Positions 19,030-27,939 of a stretch of 64,000 bases of DNA are shown one piece after another. The position numbers and the translations under genes are program-made. Under the pieces are notes generated by a model. It had not been told where the DNA came from, searched no databases, and was given only the letters and a program-made list of their open reading frames with translations. Position 1 is the stretch's first letter; each line of letters starts with the position of its first letter. This stretch comes from JBBRWO01 sp964388455 (GTDB lineage: Bacteria; Actinomycetota; Coriobacteriia; Anaerosomatales; JAAXUF01), in the NCBI GenBank assembly GCA_964388455.1, contig CAYMAN010000003.1, forward strand, positions 45,802 to 109,801, in the 5' to 3' direction.

Positions 19030-19705
19030 GGTTCCTCCCAAAGCCGCCGAAGACCGAGTAGGCGATCAATGCGAGCCCACCGATCAGCGCCGCCGAGATG
19101 ATCGTCGCCCCGGTCCCGGTGACCAGCACCTTGGAGTTCTCCGAGAGCTCTGTGTGCCGCGAGAACAGGATGCCAATGAAACTGCGCTTAACCTTGGCGT
19201 CGCCTGCCACCATGACCGCGCTACCGCCCTGCTTGACCTTGAGCTTCTTGGCGATCATCAGCGGCGAGCCGCCCTGATGCACGCGTACCGTGCCGCCGGC
19301 GATCACGGCGCTGGCATATGCCTGGTGGAAGTCGGTGTCGCCCTTGGTGATCACGAACGGCGTAGCCGACGTGCTGATCTCCGCGTCACCGTCGACGACC
19401 GCTACACCGACCGCACTACCGATCGATTCGAACCATTCAGTCTTGGCGAAACCGACGGCAGAGAGATTCGCCTGCAGGTCTCCTGCGTTGGCCACCGCTA
19501 CCACCGAGAGGTTCGCCTGCATGTCGTCGGCGTCAAAGGTGCCTGCGATGAACGGTGCCGGCTCGCGGTCGGGGAGGGCCTCCCACAGCTCGGACTCGAT
19601 CGGGTCCTCGTCGGTGACAAGAATCTCCGTCTCGACCAGGAAGAACTCGGTTTCCGAATCTGGGAGGTCGTTCTCGGGCGGGATGATGGTGTCTTCTGGG
19701 GACAT
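19022..19705 (-). CDS. Repetitive beta-rich protein with C-terminal TM anchor
   Basis: A 227-aa protein with an acidic N-terminus (~60 residues rich in D, E and P), then a series of ~18-residue units (LQANLSAVG, VRVHQGGSPLMIAKK and KVKQGGSAVMVAGD are examples) alternating small and hydrophobic residues, as in right-handed beta-solenoids such as bactofilins. A single C-terminal hydrophobic helix with a short basic tail suggests tail anchoring. I do not recognise a named family. The start follows GAGGAGG by 7 nt. It heads the operon with the phasin-like and UbiB genes, suggesting a membrane-surface or granule scaffold role. Confidence 0.7.
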   Translation of the reverse strand: MSPEDTIIPPENDLPDSETEFFLVETEILVTDEDPIESELWEALPDREPAPFIAGTFDADDMQANLSVVAVANAGDLQANLSAVGFAKTEWFESIGSAVGVAVVDGDAEISTSATPFVITKGDTDFHQAYASAVIAGGTVRVHQGGSPLMIAKKLKVKQGGSAVMVAGDAKVKRSFIGILFSRHTELSENSKVLVTGTGATIISAALIGGLALIAYSVFGGFGRNHD

Positions 19706-19876
19706 CGTGGAGCCTCCTCGTTCTGGTCAGCGTGCGAGACGCTCGAAGTCGTGTCTACGGAGGGGTTCATACCCGCGCGCAACCGCGCCCTCTCGGGTAG
19801 AATCGAGCGCGAACGCTTATCGACCCCCGGCACCGGCCAGTCCGGCCGCCGTCGCTCACAAGAAGGAGCCACCTTC

Positions 19877-21451
19877 ATGGCCAAGGATCGCCTGCTGGAA
19901 GTGCTCGTGGACTGGGAAGCCGTCATCGGCCTCGAGATCCATACCGAGCTGACCACGCTCAACACCAAGATGTTCTGCGGGTGTCCCGTCGCCTTTGGCG
20001 GCGAGACCAACTCACGCGTGTGTCCGGTGTGTCTCGGACTGCCTGGGGCGCTCCCGGTGCCCAACCAGGCCGCCATCGAGTCGACTGTGCTCTGCGGCCT
20101 CGCCACCAACTGCGAAATCGCGCGCTGGAGCCAGTTCCACCGCAAGCAGTACTTCTATCCCGACATGCCCAAGGACTACCAGATCTCCCAGTACGACCTG
20201 CCGTTTTGTGCAGACGGATTCGTCGACGTCGAGGTCGATGGCAAGCTCGCCGAGGAGCGCCTGGACGCCGCGACTGCCGCCACGCTCGAGGGCGGCCCCG
20301 TCTCGCTACTCGACGACGGCACCGGCTACCGCACGCGCATCGGCATCACGCGCATCCACCTGGAAGAGGACACCGGCAAGATGATCCACGTGGGCGGGGC
20401 TGAGGGCCGCATCTCGGGCGCCACTCACAGCCTCGTGGACTTCAACCGCGCCGGCACGCCGCTCATCGAGCTCGTGAGCGAGCCCGACATCCGCACCCCT
20501 GAGGAGGCCCGTCGCTTCGCGCAGAAGCTGCGACTCATCTGGCTGTCGCTGGGCATCTCGGACTGCTCGATGGAGGAGGGCTCCATGCGCGTCGACGCCA
20601 ACGTGTCGATCCGCCGCCGAGGCGACACTGAGCTCGGTACCAAGGCCGAGCTCAAGAACATGAACAGCTTCAAGAACATGCACGACGGCCTCGCCGCAGA
20701 GATCATCCGGCAGGTTGAGCTGGTCGAAGCCGGCGGTCGCGTGGTGCAAGAGACACGTCACTACGACGTCGCCGCCAAGCGCACCAGTACCCTGCGCAGC
20801 AAGGAAGAGGCGCATGACTACCGCTACTTCCCCGAGCCCGACATGGTGCCCTTCGAGTTCTCCGAGGAGTTCGTCGACGACATCCGCGGTCGACTCCCCG
20901 AGCTTCCCGACGCCAAGCACGCGCGTTTCATGGCCGACTACGGCATCCCCGCGCATGACGCCACGATCCTGACCGGCGACTTCGACCTCGCGGCGTTCTT
21001 CGAGAGCGCCGTCACCATCGCCGGCCCGACGCGCGCCAAGGCGATCAGCAACGTGATGCTGAACGACCTCTCGGCGTATCTGAACGCGGCGGGGCTTACC
21101 GTCAACGACTCCAAGGTCGTCCCCGCGATGATCGCCGAGCTCGTCGTTCTCGTCGAGGACGGCACCATCTCCGGCAAGCAGGCCAAGGAGGTCTTCGCCG
21201 ACATGGCCGAGACCGGCGACGCGCCGGGCGCTATCGTCGAGCTCAAGGGCATGCGCCAGGTCAGCGACTCGGGAGCCATCGAGGCGGTCGTCGACAAGCT
21301 GATCACCGAGAACCCCGGCCAGGTCGAGGGCTATCGCGGCGGCAAGACCGGACTCATCGGCTGGTTCGTGGGTCAGGTCATGAAGGAGATGCGCGGCCAG
21401 GCCAACCCCGCCGTCGTCAACGAGGTCCTGAAGCGCAAGCTCGAAGGCTGA
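19877..21451 (+). CDS. gatB: Asp-tRNA(Asn)/Glu-tRNA(Gln) amidotransferase subunit B
   Basis: A 524-aa tRNA-binding and transamidation subunit. The N-terminal WEAVIGLEIHTEL begins the catalytic cradle; CGC...CPVCLGLPG holds the zinc/metal cysteines; KDYQISQYDLP and YRYFPEPDM are family markers; the C-terminal YqeY-like tail ends in the K...G..GWFVGQVMK motif. The start at 19877 has GAAGGAG 7 nt upstream; the frame stays open far upstream but that stretch is antisense to the preceding operon. It works with GatCA encoded at 15.2-17.0 kb. Confidence 0.97.
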   Translation: MAKDRLLEVLVDWEAVIGLEIHTELTTLNTKMFCGCPVAFGGETNSRVCPVCLGLPGALPVPNQAAIESTVLCGLATNCEIARWSQFHRKQYFYPDMPKDYQISQYDLPFCADGFVDVEVDGKLAEERLDAATAATLEGGPVSLLDDGTGYRTRIGITRIHLEEDTGKMIHVGGAEGRISGATHSLVDFNRAGTPLIELVSEPDIRTPEEARRFAQKLRLIWLSLGISDCSMEEGSMRVDANVSIRRRGDTELGTKAELKNMNSFKNMHDGLAAEIIRQVELVEAGGRVVQETRHYDVAAKRTSTLRSKEEAHDYRYFPEPDMVPFEFSEEFVDDIRGRLPELPDAKHARFMADYGIPAHDATILTGDFDLAAFFESAVTIAGPTRAKAISNVMLNDLSAYLNAAGLTVNDSKVVPAMIAELVVLVEDGTISGKQAKEVFADMAETGDAPGAIVELKGMRQVSDSGAIEAVVDKLITENPGQVEGYRGGKTGLIGWFVGQVMKEMRGQANPAVVNEVLKRKLEG

Positions 21452-21522
21452 GGGCACTGTTCGACCCCACCTGTTACCCTCTGATCGGTGCCGTTTCCGG
21501 CATCCTCGTGAAAGGAGTTCTC

Positions 21523-22146
21523 ATGACCACACCAGCTGAGCTCGAGACCCGTTGGACCGAATTCCGTAATCCTGCAGAAGAAGACGAGGGCGTCTCCCTC
21601 GATGAGATCACGGCCGATAGCTTCGTTGTCATCTACGCCGACCAAGGTGGCGCCGGTGCAGAAGAGGTCGATCTGCGTCTCGCCTTGTCGTTCGAATCGC
21701 CAGCGGACTGTGCGGCGTTCCTGCGTTACTCCGAGCTTCCGCGTTGCGTTGCCTGGGACTCCGGATCGCGTGTCGAGCCGGTCGAGGATTACTACGCGTA
21801 CCTCGGCGGATACAGCGACGACCGTCGTGACGGCTTCCGTTCGTGCGCCGCTGAGCTCGAAGCCGTCGTGACCGGTACAAGCGACGACATCGATGCGGCT
21901 ATTGCTCGCTTCAACGTCACCTGTGCGATCACTGAGCCCCGCTTGTTCGTGGTCGCATGGGGCGACATCGCCACGGTGCTGCTGAGCCCCAAGTTCGACG
22001 AGGACTTCGCCGAGATGCTCTCCTACGAGCCCGACGGTCAGGTTGCGGAACTTGTCGCTGCTCTCAAGGGCGGCACGTTCGATGCTACCAACGCCGAGCA
22101 CCTTGAACTCGCGACCATCGCGCTCGAGGAGCTCGAGGAGTACTGA
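21523..22146 (+). CDS. Hypothetical acidic protein
   Basis: A 207-aa, strongly acidic soluble protein with no recognised domain. Its start has a good AAAGGAG ribosome site 7 nt upstream. It has mixed alpha/beta character with a tryptophan-containing core (FVVAWGDIATVLL) and ends in a run of acidic residues (EELEEY). It lies between gatB and a PASTA protein gene whose GTG start is only 19 nt downstream of its stop, so it is probably cotranscribed with that gene. Confidence 0.7.
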   Translation: MTTPAELETRWTEFRNPAEEDEGVSLDEITADSFVVIYADQGGAGAEEVDLRLALSFESPADCAAFLRYSELPRCVAWDSGSRVEPVEDYYAYLGGYSDDRRDGFRSCAAELEAVVTGTSDDIDAAIARFNVTCAITEPRLFVVAWGDIATVLLSPKFDEDFAEMLSYEPDGQVAELVAALKGGTFDATNAEHLELATIALEELEEY

Positions 22147-22165
22147 TCTCGCGCGAGGAGTGAGA

Positions 22166-23320
22166 GTGCCTGACGAGATCGACAACAGGGACCTGGGCAC
22201 CGACCCGAGTATGCAAAGCACGGGGCCGTCAAGCGCGCGACGAGCGCTCGCCATCGCCGGCGCGTCGCTCATGGTGATGATCGCGCTTATCGGCGGCGGC
22301 CTGGCCTTCGCGTTCTGGTCGTTCTCAAACCAGTCCGGAGCACCCGTAGTCAGCGATTCGCCCGAGCCGATGTCACCTGCAGGGACCATCACCGTTCCGG
22401 CTTCCGCCGAGGCAACGAAGGTACCCGATCTGGTTTCTCGAACCCTGGCAAGCGCCAACGAGGTGTTGCATGCCTCCGGACTCGATGTAGGTGCGGTGAC
22501 TCGCGTCTACGTGGACGGGTTCGCCTCAGGTTCGGTGGTCGCGCAGTCGCCAGCGGCCGGGTCCGTTGTCGCTCTGGACAGCGTCGTTTCGGTGACCGTG
22601 AGCAAGGGCAGTCTGAGCGCATCGCTGCCCAAGACCGTCGGACTCACGGTGGCTCAGGCAAGAGAGGCACTTGCCGCGGTCGGTCTAACCGTGAGCACCG
22701 TGCACTACGTCTTTGACGAGCGGATCAAGAGCGGCATCGTCGTGTCGCTTGCCGCCGATGGTACGCGGCAACCGCAGCGCGGTGACTCGGTGTCGCTCGT
22801 GGCCTCGAAGGGCCGGGCACCGGTAAGCATGCCGAATCTCCTCGGCTTGTCACCATCGCAGGCTCAATCGGCCTGCTCGGCGGCGGGACTGGGCCTCGCG
22901 CTTACGCCCTCAGGAGCGGTGCAGGGCATCGTGTACCGCCAGACACCTGTGGCGGGAGGCGGTATCGTTCCGGGCTCGACGGCTCGGGCACAGGTGGACA
23001 TGGTTCCAAGCGCATCCATGTCGATACGACTCACCGAGATCGACGACACGTGGGAAAAGTACAAAAAGCAACTCGGCGCCCATATCACCTGCACATCCAC
23101 CTCGGGCGACGACAGGGCCATCACGTCGATGAAGTGGCAGGTCAAAGGGCTCGATGTGTCAGCATCCGGCACAGGCGGCAGCATCTCGTTCATCCTGCCT
23201 GGCTATCGCCGCTATGGATCCACCAGCGTGACGCTCACGGTCATCGATTCATCGGGTCAGTCTGCGACGGTTCGCAAGAACATCACAGTCGACTGGGACA
23301 AAGGTACACTTCAGTATTAG
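22166..23320 (+). CDS. Membrane-anchored PASTA-domain protein
   Basis: A 384-aa protein with a short cytoplasmic N-terminus, one membrane helix (about residues 28-52), then three PASTA repeats beginning near VPDLVSRTL, LPKTVGLTV and MPNLLGLSP, each ending in a VxVSKG- or VSLVASKG-like strand, and a C-terminal beta-rich domain resembling PKD/Ig folds. PASTA domains bind peptidoglycan muropeptides, but no kinase domain is attached. The GTG start follows GAGGAG by 5 nt. Likely a cell-wall sensor or scaffold on the outer face. Confidence 0.82.
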   Translation: MPDEIDNRDLGTDPSMQSTGPSSARRALAIAGASLMVMIALIGGGLAFAFWSFSNQSGAPVVSDSPEPMSPAGTITVPASAEATKVPDLVSRTLASANEVLHASGLDVGAVTRVYVDGFASGSVVAQSPAAGSVVALDSVVSVTVSKGSLSASLPKTVGLTVAQAREALAAVGLTVSTVHYVFDERIKSGIVVSLAADGTRQPQRGDSVSLVASKGRAPVSMPNLLGLSPSQAQSACSAAGLGLALTPSGAVQGIVYRQTPVAGGGIVPGSTARAQVDMVPSASMSIRLTEIDDTWEKYKKQLGAHITCTSTSGDDRAITSMKWQVKGLDVSASGTGGSISFILPGYRRYGSTSVTLTVIDSSGQSATVRKNITVDWDKGTLQY

Positions 23321-23382
23321 ACGCATCGGGCAGGAGGTCGGCGCAGCGCCGTACCGAGCCACCCTCGAGACGAAGGTCCCCA

Positions 23383-23748
23383 GTGATTCAGACAAAGTCA
23401 GTGTACGGCGCGAAGAGCAATGACGACGGCTACCGCATTCTGGTGTCGTACGAGTGGCCACAGGGAGTCCAGCGCGGCAAGACCGCCGGACTCGACTGGA
23501 TGAAGTCGCTCGGACCCTCCGAGAACCTTCGCGGTTGGATGAAGCGCAACCCTCGCAAGGTCTCGAAGTTCCAGGACAAGTATCTCGCGGAACTGGGACA
23601 CAATGAGAAGGGCGTCGCGCGCATCCACGAGCTTCTTGAACGCTTCGGGACCATAACGATTCTCACAGTCCCCGTCCCCGCCGAGGAGGACTGGGGTGTC
23701 ATCGACGTGCTGGTGAAGTACCTGCGCGCGCACTGCGACCTTGTCTGA
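23383..23748 (+). CDS. DUF488 family protein
   Basis: A 121-aa protein of the DUF488 (YeaO-like) family: DDGYRILVSYEWPQGV, the GLDWMKSLGPSENLRGWM segment and KFQDKYLAEL match the family layout. Function is unproven; members are small cytoplasmic proteins found across anaerobes and aerobes. GTG at 23383 is chosen as start because GAAGG lies upstream and the family sequence begins there. A DegV gene follows 38 nt downstream. Confidence 0.78.
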   Translation: MIQTKSVYGAKSNDDGYRILVSYEWPQGVQRGKTAGLDWMKSLGPSENLRGWMKRNPRKVSKFQDKYLAELGHNEKGVARIHELLERFGTITILTVPVPAEEDWGVIDVLVKYLRAHCDLV

Positions 23749-23786
23749 GACGTGACACGCACGCAACAGTGGAAGGACCCGAGATC

Positions 23787-24647
23787 ATGGCAGATGAATC
23801 GCCGAGGAGACCGTTCGCAGTCATCACCGACAGCACTGCGGATATCGACCCCGAGATCGCGCGTGCGCATGGCATCACGGTTGTGCCACTCAACGTCACC
23901 ATAAACGATGAGTCCTACTCGGACGGCGTACTGACGCAGCAGGAGTTCTTTGATCGCATGAACTCCGCGCCCTCGCTCCCTACCACGTCGCAGCCGGCGA
24001 TCGGGACGTTCGTCGACGCATACACGCGGGCACTCGAGACGAATGAGCACGTGCTCTCCGTCCATATCTCCGAGCACCTCTCAGGGACGATCGAGTCCGC
24101 CCGAGCCGCCGCCGAGCGCTTTGCCGGCAGGGTGCACGTGTTCGACTCGCGCAGTCTGTCGTGGGGGCTCGGGTGGCAGGTGCTTGACGCCGCGGCCGCC
24201 GCGAGCGAGGGCTTCGGCCCGGACGCCGCGTTGATCCGGCTCACGCGGCTGCGCGACAGGGTGAGGCTGATCGTGGGCCTTGACTCACTCGACAACCTCG
24301 CCAAGGGCGGTCGCATCGGCAAGGTCGGGGCATTCTTGGGTGGCATTCTCAACTTCAAGGTCACCTTGACGGTGGATGCGAAAGGCGAGTTTCAGCCTGT
24401 CGGCAGGAGCCGCGGCGACAAAGCCGCCTTCACACACACTCTCGGGTGGATAGCCGAGCAGATGGACGGCGCGACGCGAGGGCGATTCGCCATCGGTCAC
24501 GCCTTGGGCCGAGAGCGCGCAGAAGCATACGCGACGGCGTTGCGCGAGCGCTATGACGTGAGCGAGCTGGTGATCTACGAGACGGGTTCAGTCATCTCGA
24601 CTCATACGGGCACCGGCTGGGGCATCGCGGTCGTACCTGAGCCGTAG
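23787..24647 (+). CDS. DegV family fatty-acid-binding protein (first of three)
   Basis: A 286-aa DegV/FakB protein. These bind a fatty acid and, in FakAB systems, present it to a kinase. The N-terminal AVITDSTADI and the PTTSQP, SGTIESA and VISTHTGTGWGI blocks line the lipid pocket. The ATG follows GGAAGGA by 9 nt. No FakA kinase is present in the window. Two more DegV genes lie at 31.1-32.8 kb. Confidence 0.9.
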   Translation: MADESPRRPFAVITDSTADIDPEIARAHGITVVPLNVTINDESYSDGVLTQQEFFDRMNSAPSLPTTSQPAIGTFVDAYTRALETNEHVLSVHISEHLSGTIESARAAAERFAGRVHVFDSRSLSWGLGWQVLDAAAAASEGFGPDAALIRLTRLRDRVRLIVGLDSLDNLAKGGRIGKVGAFLGGILNFKVTLTVDAKGEFQPVGRSRGDKAAFTHTLGWIAEQMDGATRGRFAIGHALGRERAEAYATALRERYDVSELVIYETGSVISTHTGTGWGIAVVPEP

Positions 24648-24669
24648 CGCCGAGGTACTCGCAGGAGAC

Positions 24670-25668
24670 TCAGCCCCGCAAACGCTTGCGGTACCCCTTG
24701 AACTCCCGGTACGTCATCATGTCGTCGGCGGTCAGCCTGAGGTCCTCGGCGTCCGCGGGGTTCTCCACGCTTGCGAGCCTCAGCAACTCCGGCCGATAGT
24801 GGCGGGTCACGATCTTCTCGTGCATCTCGATCAACGGCGGATCCAGCGCCTCGTCACCTGCCGAGAACCCTGCAAGCACCACCAGGTACTCGGGGTCGTC
24901 CTCGGTGAGGTGGCGCAGCGATATATCCGCCGAGACCAGACCCAGACGTTGCTTCTGTGCGAAAAGCTCGGCCAGCTCGTCTTTGGCCTTCGCCAAGTGC
25001 GCGCCGCCCAGCGCTCGTGCGAACTCCGCGAAGTCCGCTGCATAGACCGCCAGACCGCTTGTGCCACCCAGGGGGCGCGGGGCGCTCTTGAGCTGACCCA
25101 CGACCAGACGCGGTGTTGTGAAGCCCGCTGGTCCCGCGACGCCCTCGGCGCGCTTCATGGCCATGAAGTCGAAGCGGCGTTTGCCGTACTGGTATTCCGT
25201 GTCGATGACCATCAGATCGTCGGCTGGCGAACAGTTGGCGTCAGCGAACGCGTGGAGCACGGCTCGTTCCGAGACGGGGGATCCTTCGCTGAAGCCGGCA
25301 GTCAGGATGCAGAGGGCGTTCACCTCGGCAACGCATTTCGCGACGTCCTCAGGAGTTGCGAGTGGCCACGTCTCCAGCTGCTCCGCGCTGATGCGCAGGT
25401 CGCGAGGTAGCCGGATGTTGGCGTCGATCTCTGCGACAAAGGGTTCCTCGGCACCGCGCACGCGCAGGACCAGCGTGCCCAGGCAGTAGAATGCGGCCTG
25501 GCGGCTACGGATCTCCATGCGAAGATCGTCCCTGGTGCGTGCGAGGTCGAGCAGCGGGGACAGGATGCCGTTCAGCAGAGCGGACTCCTGTTCAGGTGAG
25601 AGCAGCCGTGCAGGTTTTGTGTACGAGCGCCAGTCGAACTCACGTTTGGTGCTGCTCTTCTTGGCCAT
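24670..25668 (-). CDS. Hypothetical protein with possible PD-(D/E)XK nuclease-like core
   Basis: A 332-aa soluble protein I do not recognise. Residues ~155-200 read D-T-E-Y-Q-Y-G-K-R-R-F-D-F-M-A-M followed by RLVVGQLKS. An acidic residue before a strand ending in Q-x-K is the arrangement of PD-(D/E)XK nuclease cores, but this is only a pattern match. The N-terminus is basic and the C-terminal ~60 residues are helical. The start has AAGGG 6 nt upstream. It is monocistronic, convergent with the DegV gene and divergent from the PASTA gene. It could be a stand-alone restriction- or repair-type nuclease or a catalytically dead relative. Confidence 0.6.
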   Translation of the reverse strand: MAKKSSTKREFDWRSYTKPARLLSPEQESALLNGILSPLLDLARTRDDLRMEIRSRQAAFYCLGTLVLRVRGAEEPFVAEIDANIRLPRDLRISAEQLETWPLATPEDVAKCVAEVNALCILTAGFSEGSPVSERAVLHAFADANCSPADDLMVIDTEYQYGKRRFDFMAMKRAEGVAGPAGFTTPRLVVGQLKSAPRPLGGTSGLAVYAADFAEFARALGGAHLAKAKDELAELFAQKQRLGLVSADISLRHLTEDDPEYLVVLAGFSAGDEALDPPLIEMHEKIVTRHYRPELLRLASVENPADAEDLRLTADDMMTYREFKGYRKRLRG

Positions 25669-25789
25669 GCGGAACCCTTCTTCTGTTCGTGATCGGTACT
25701 CAGAGTAACGGTTCGTCGGCGGATTCGTCTCCCGTGCAGTAAACTAGGTGCGACAGGCACCGTTTGGTGGCATCGATAGGGGAGGAACG

Positions 25790-26461
25790 ATGGTGCAGGA
25801 CGTCGAGTCCGGAGACGTCGGACAGGTTGAGGAAGAGCCGCGTAAGCGCCGTGGCGGCATCCTCCCGCTGGCTGTCCTCCTGGTCGTCATGCTCGTCATC
25901 CTCTGGCTGCTCGGACAGTTCCTCTCCAGCCTGCCGATCAGCGACGAGATCACCGAGGTGACTAAGACCTCGACAATCGACGTGAACGTGCCTGTCGTGC
26001 CTGAACCTGAGATTCCAGTCAGTAGTGGCCTGTTTGACGAGGAGACGACACAGACGGTGGGTGTGCCGAATGTTGTGGGAGACCCCCAGTCATCGGCGAC
26101 GATCACACTGGAGAACGCCGGATACGGTGTCTCGGTCACGTACGTCTACTCGGATTCAGTTCCTGCGGGATTGCTCGTCAGTCAGTATCCCGGCGGCGGT
26201 TCAGCCCTCAGGATCAGGGGTGTCGTGGGCATCGTGGTCTCGCGTGGCAGCGGTGATCTGCCGGAGGTCACGATGCCGCAGGTGATAGGCCTGACGCAAT
26301 CGGCAGCGGTTGCCAAGGTGAAGGCCGCCGGCTTCAAGCCGTACATCCTGTATGGGACCGATGAGAGGTACGTGGGTCGAGTGGGGAATCAGTGGCCACT
26401 TGCGGGCACCCGGCTTCCCGAGGGAAGCGATGGGTTTGTACAGGTCATGGTGGCCAACTAG
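25790..26461 (+). CDS. Short membrane-anchored PASTA protein
   Basis: A 223-aa protein with a short acidic/basic N-terminus (EEEPRKRRGG), one membrane helix (about residues 25-45), a Pro-rich extracellular spacer, and two PASTA repeats beginning near VGVPNVVGDP and MPQVIGLTQ. The start follows GGGGAGG by 5 nt. Probably a peptidoglycan-binding surface protein; like the larger PASTA protein 3 kb upstream, it has no kinase domain. Confidence 0.8.
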   Translation: MVQDVESGDVGQVEEEPRKRRGGILPLAVLLVVMLVILWLLGQFLSSLPISDEITEVTKTSTIDVNVPVVPEPEIPVSSGLFDEETTQTVGVPNVVGDPQSSATITLENAGYGVSVTYVYSDSVPAGLLVSQYPGGGSALRIRGVVGIVVSRGSGDLPEVTMPQVIGLTQSAAVAKVKAAGFKPYILYGTDERYVGRVGNQWPLAGTRLPEGSDGFVQVMVAN

Positions 26462-26498
26462 GTCACCCGGACCTCGACTGTCAGACCCCGTCGCTATT

Positions 26499-26521
26499 CT
26501 CGAGTCATGACACGACTCGAG
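26499..26521. promoter_or_regulatory. 8-bp inverted repeat with 7-nt spacer
   Basis: CTCGAGTC (26499-26506) pairs perfectly with GACTCGAG (26514-26521). It lies 38 nt after the PASTA stop and just before the preferred start of the next gene. It has no T-run, so an operator or a translational hairpin is as likely as a terminator. Confidence 0.35.
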
Positions 26522-26539
26522 TGCAAAGGGGTGGCGCGC

Positions 26540-27070
26540 ATGATGGCGCCGTATCACGAGAATGATCCGCGCACGCTCGCAGTTCTCTCCACTGCGTTGC
26601 GATCCTCGAGCAGGGTGACCCGGCTGCGCGCCGTGGCGATGCTCGCCCTGATCACCTGCGCACAGCGCGATGGATGGCTCCGTGCTGCGCTCCGAGACTC
26701 GGATCGCGGTGTCCGGGACACCGCGGGTATCGTGCTCTCATGGCTAAGCCTCTGTGAAGAGCGCGCGTACCCTGCACGCGAGCGCGTGGCCGTGGCGTCA
26801 GAGCCTGAGGATGGCGCAGAGCGCGCGTTGCCGGCGATGTACGGCTATGAGTGGGAGTACGCCGTCGAAGTGTGGCGTAGAGACGGACTTCAGCTCGGAG
26901 TCTATTTCGTGAGTACCTGCCAAGAAGACGACCGTCACGCTCGTTCGATAGCACTCGGGCAGGCGATTCTGGCCAACGTCGGGCCCCGAGGGGATGCGTT
27001 CGACCCGGAGTCCGCTGCCACGTTCATCGTGGACAAGGGCCGACGTCCCAGGGGGCCTACCAGAGAGTAG
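26540..27070 (+). CDS. Hypothetical HEAT-like helical protein
   Basis: A 176-aa protein. Residues ~10-80 are helical, with a RLRAVAMLALI...RDSDRGVRDTAGIVLSWL pattern resembling one or two HEAT repeats; the remainder is a mixed domain with a conserved-looking WEYAVEVWRRDGLQLGVYF strand. I do not recognise the family. ATG 26540 is preferred because AAAGGGG precedes it; ATG 26507 lies inside an inverted repeat with no ribosome site. Its end overlaps the end of the convergent ferredoxin-type gene by 14 nt. Confidence 0.6.
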   Translation: MMAPYHENDPRTLAVLSTALRSSSRVTRLRAVAMLALITCAQRDGWLRAALRDSDRGVRDTAGIVLSWLSLCEERAYPARERVAVASEPEDGAERALPAMYGYEWEYAVEVWRRDGLQLGVYFVSTCQEDDRHARSIALGQAILANVGPRGDAFDPESAATFIVDKGRRPRGPTRE

Positions 27071-27896
27071 CGACTGCCGGCACGGCGCGACGGTCGGCGA
27101 GCGTGAGGGCGCCGGCAGAGCAAGTCGAGCGACAGATACCGCAGCCCCAGCACTTGTTGACGTCCAGCGAAACCGGACCGCGACCCTTTGTCGTGATCGC
27201 GCCGAACGGACACAGCTTCACGCAGCGCTGACACCCGGTGCACTCCTCTGCCGAGAACACCGCAACGTCCTCGCCTCGCCACATCACCTTGATGTCGTAA
27301 CCGGCGGTCAGCTTCATCGCCATGCAGCCACTGGCGAGATTACAGTTGCAGATGGCCGCGGTGAACGGAGTCTGGAACGTCCAGATCGAATGCATGAGTC
27401 CGTTCTGTTCGCACTCTTTGAGCAGCGCAATCGCTTCATCTCGCTCAAGGGTGTGGAAGTCATCGAGGTCTGGCCCATCGGTGTAGCTTCTGAACCCCTC
27501 GGCGAGAACCGAGTGGATCGGCTGGGACGTGACCAGCAAGCACACCTCGTCGGCACCCTTTCCGCGTTCGTGCATGCGGCAGACGCAGGGGATGGCCGTG
27601 ATGCTCGTCGCGATGTCGAAGACCTCCTCGCAGTCTTCAATCGACAGCGGCTGCCCGAAGTGGTTCTTGCGTTGGCGCGCCGTGATGGCGTTCTTGCCGA
27701 GACGCGAGAGGGGCGCCGGCAGCTTCTCTAGCACGTTGCCCGCGGTTATCGCTGTCGCTCGCATATCGTCGAAGCCTTGGATGAAGTCGACGATGTAGCC
27801 TCGTCGTCTGAGGTCGCTGTCGAGGTCGAATGCGTAGTTCTGCGCCTCGAGATACCAGCGCTTGCCCTCGCCATGCTCAACACAGAACTGGCACAT
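27057..27896 (-). CDS. Cysteine-rich 4Fe-4S dicluster protein
   Basis: A 279-aa cytoplasmic iron-sulfur protein. The C-terminal ~60 residues hold two ferredoxin clusters (CTGCQRCVKLCP and CWGCGICRSTC). The N-terminus begins MCQFC, and the middle has two further cysteine groups (CVCR...C and CNCN...GC) that could hold another cluster. Conserved-looking proteins of this type occur in strict anaerobes without a defined role; an electron-transfer partner is likely. It is the last gene of a three-gene minus-strand group with a 66-aa protein and a 204-aa protein. Confidence 0.75.
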   Translation of the reverse strand: MCQFCVEHGEGKRWYLEAQNYAFDLDSDLRRRGYIVDFIQGFDDMRATAITAGNVLEKLPAPLSRLGKNAITARQRKNHFGQPLSIEDCEEVFDIATSITAIPCVCRMHERGKGADEVCLLVTSQPIHSVLAEGFRSYTDGPDLDDFHTLERDEAIALLKECEQNGLMHSIWTFQTPFTAAICNCNLASGCMAMKLTAGYDIKVMWRGEDVAVFSAEECTGCQRCVKLCPFGAITTKGRGPVSLDVNKCWGCGICRSTCSAGALTLADRRAVPAVATLW

Positions 27897-27939
27897 CGCG
27901 GTGTACGGCCTTTCGTGAGGTGCCAGTTCTCGGAGTGCG

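Noticed and set aside
18698..19876. In-frame 393-codon extension upstream of gatB
   Set aside because: It is antisense to the phasin-like/beta-rich operon; GatB homology and a good ribosome site both place the start at 19877.
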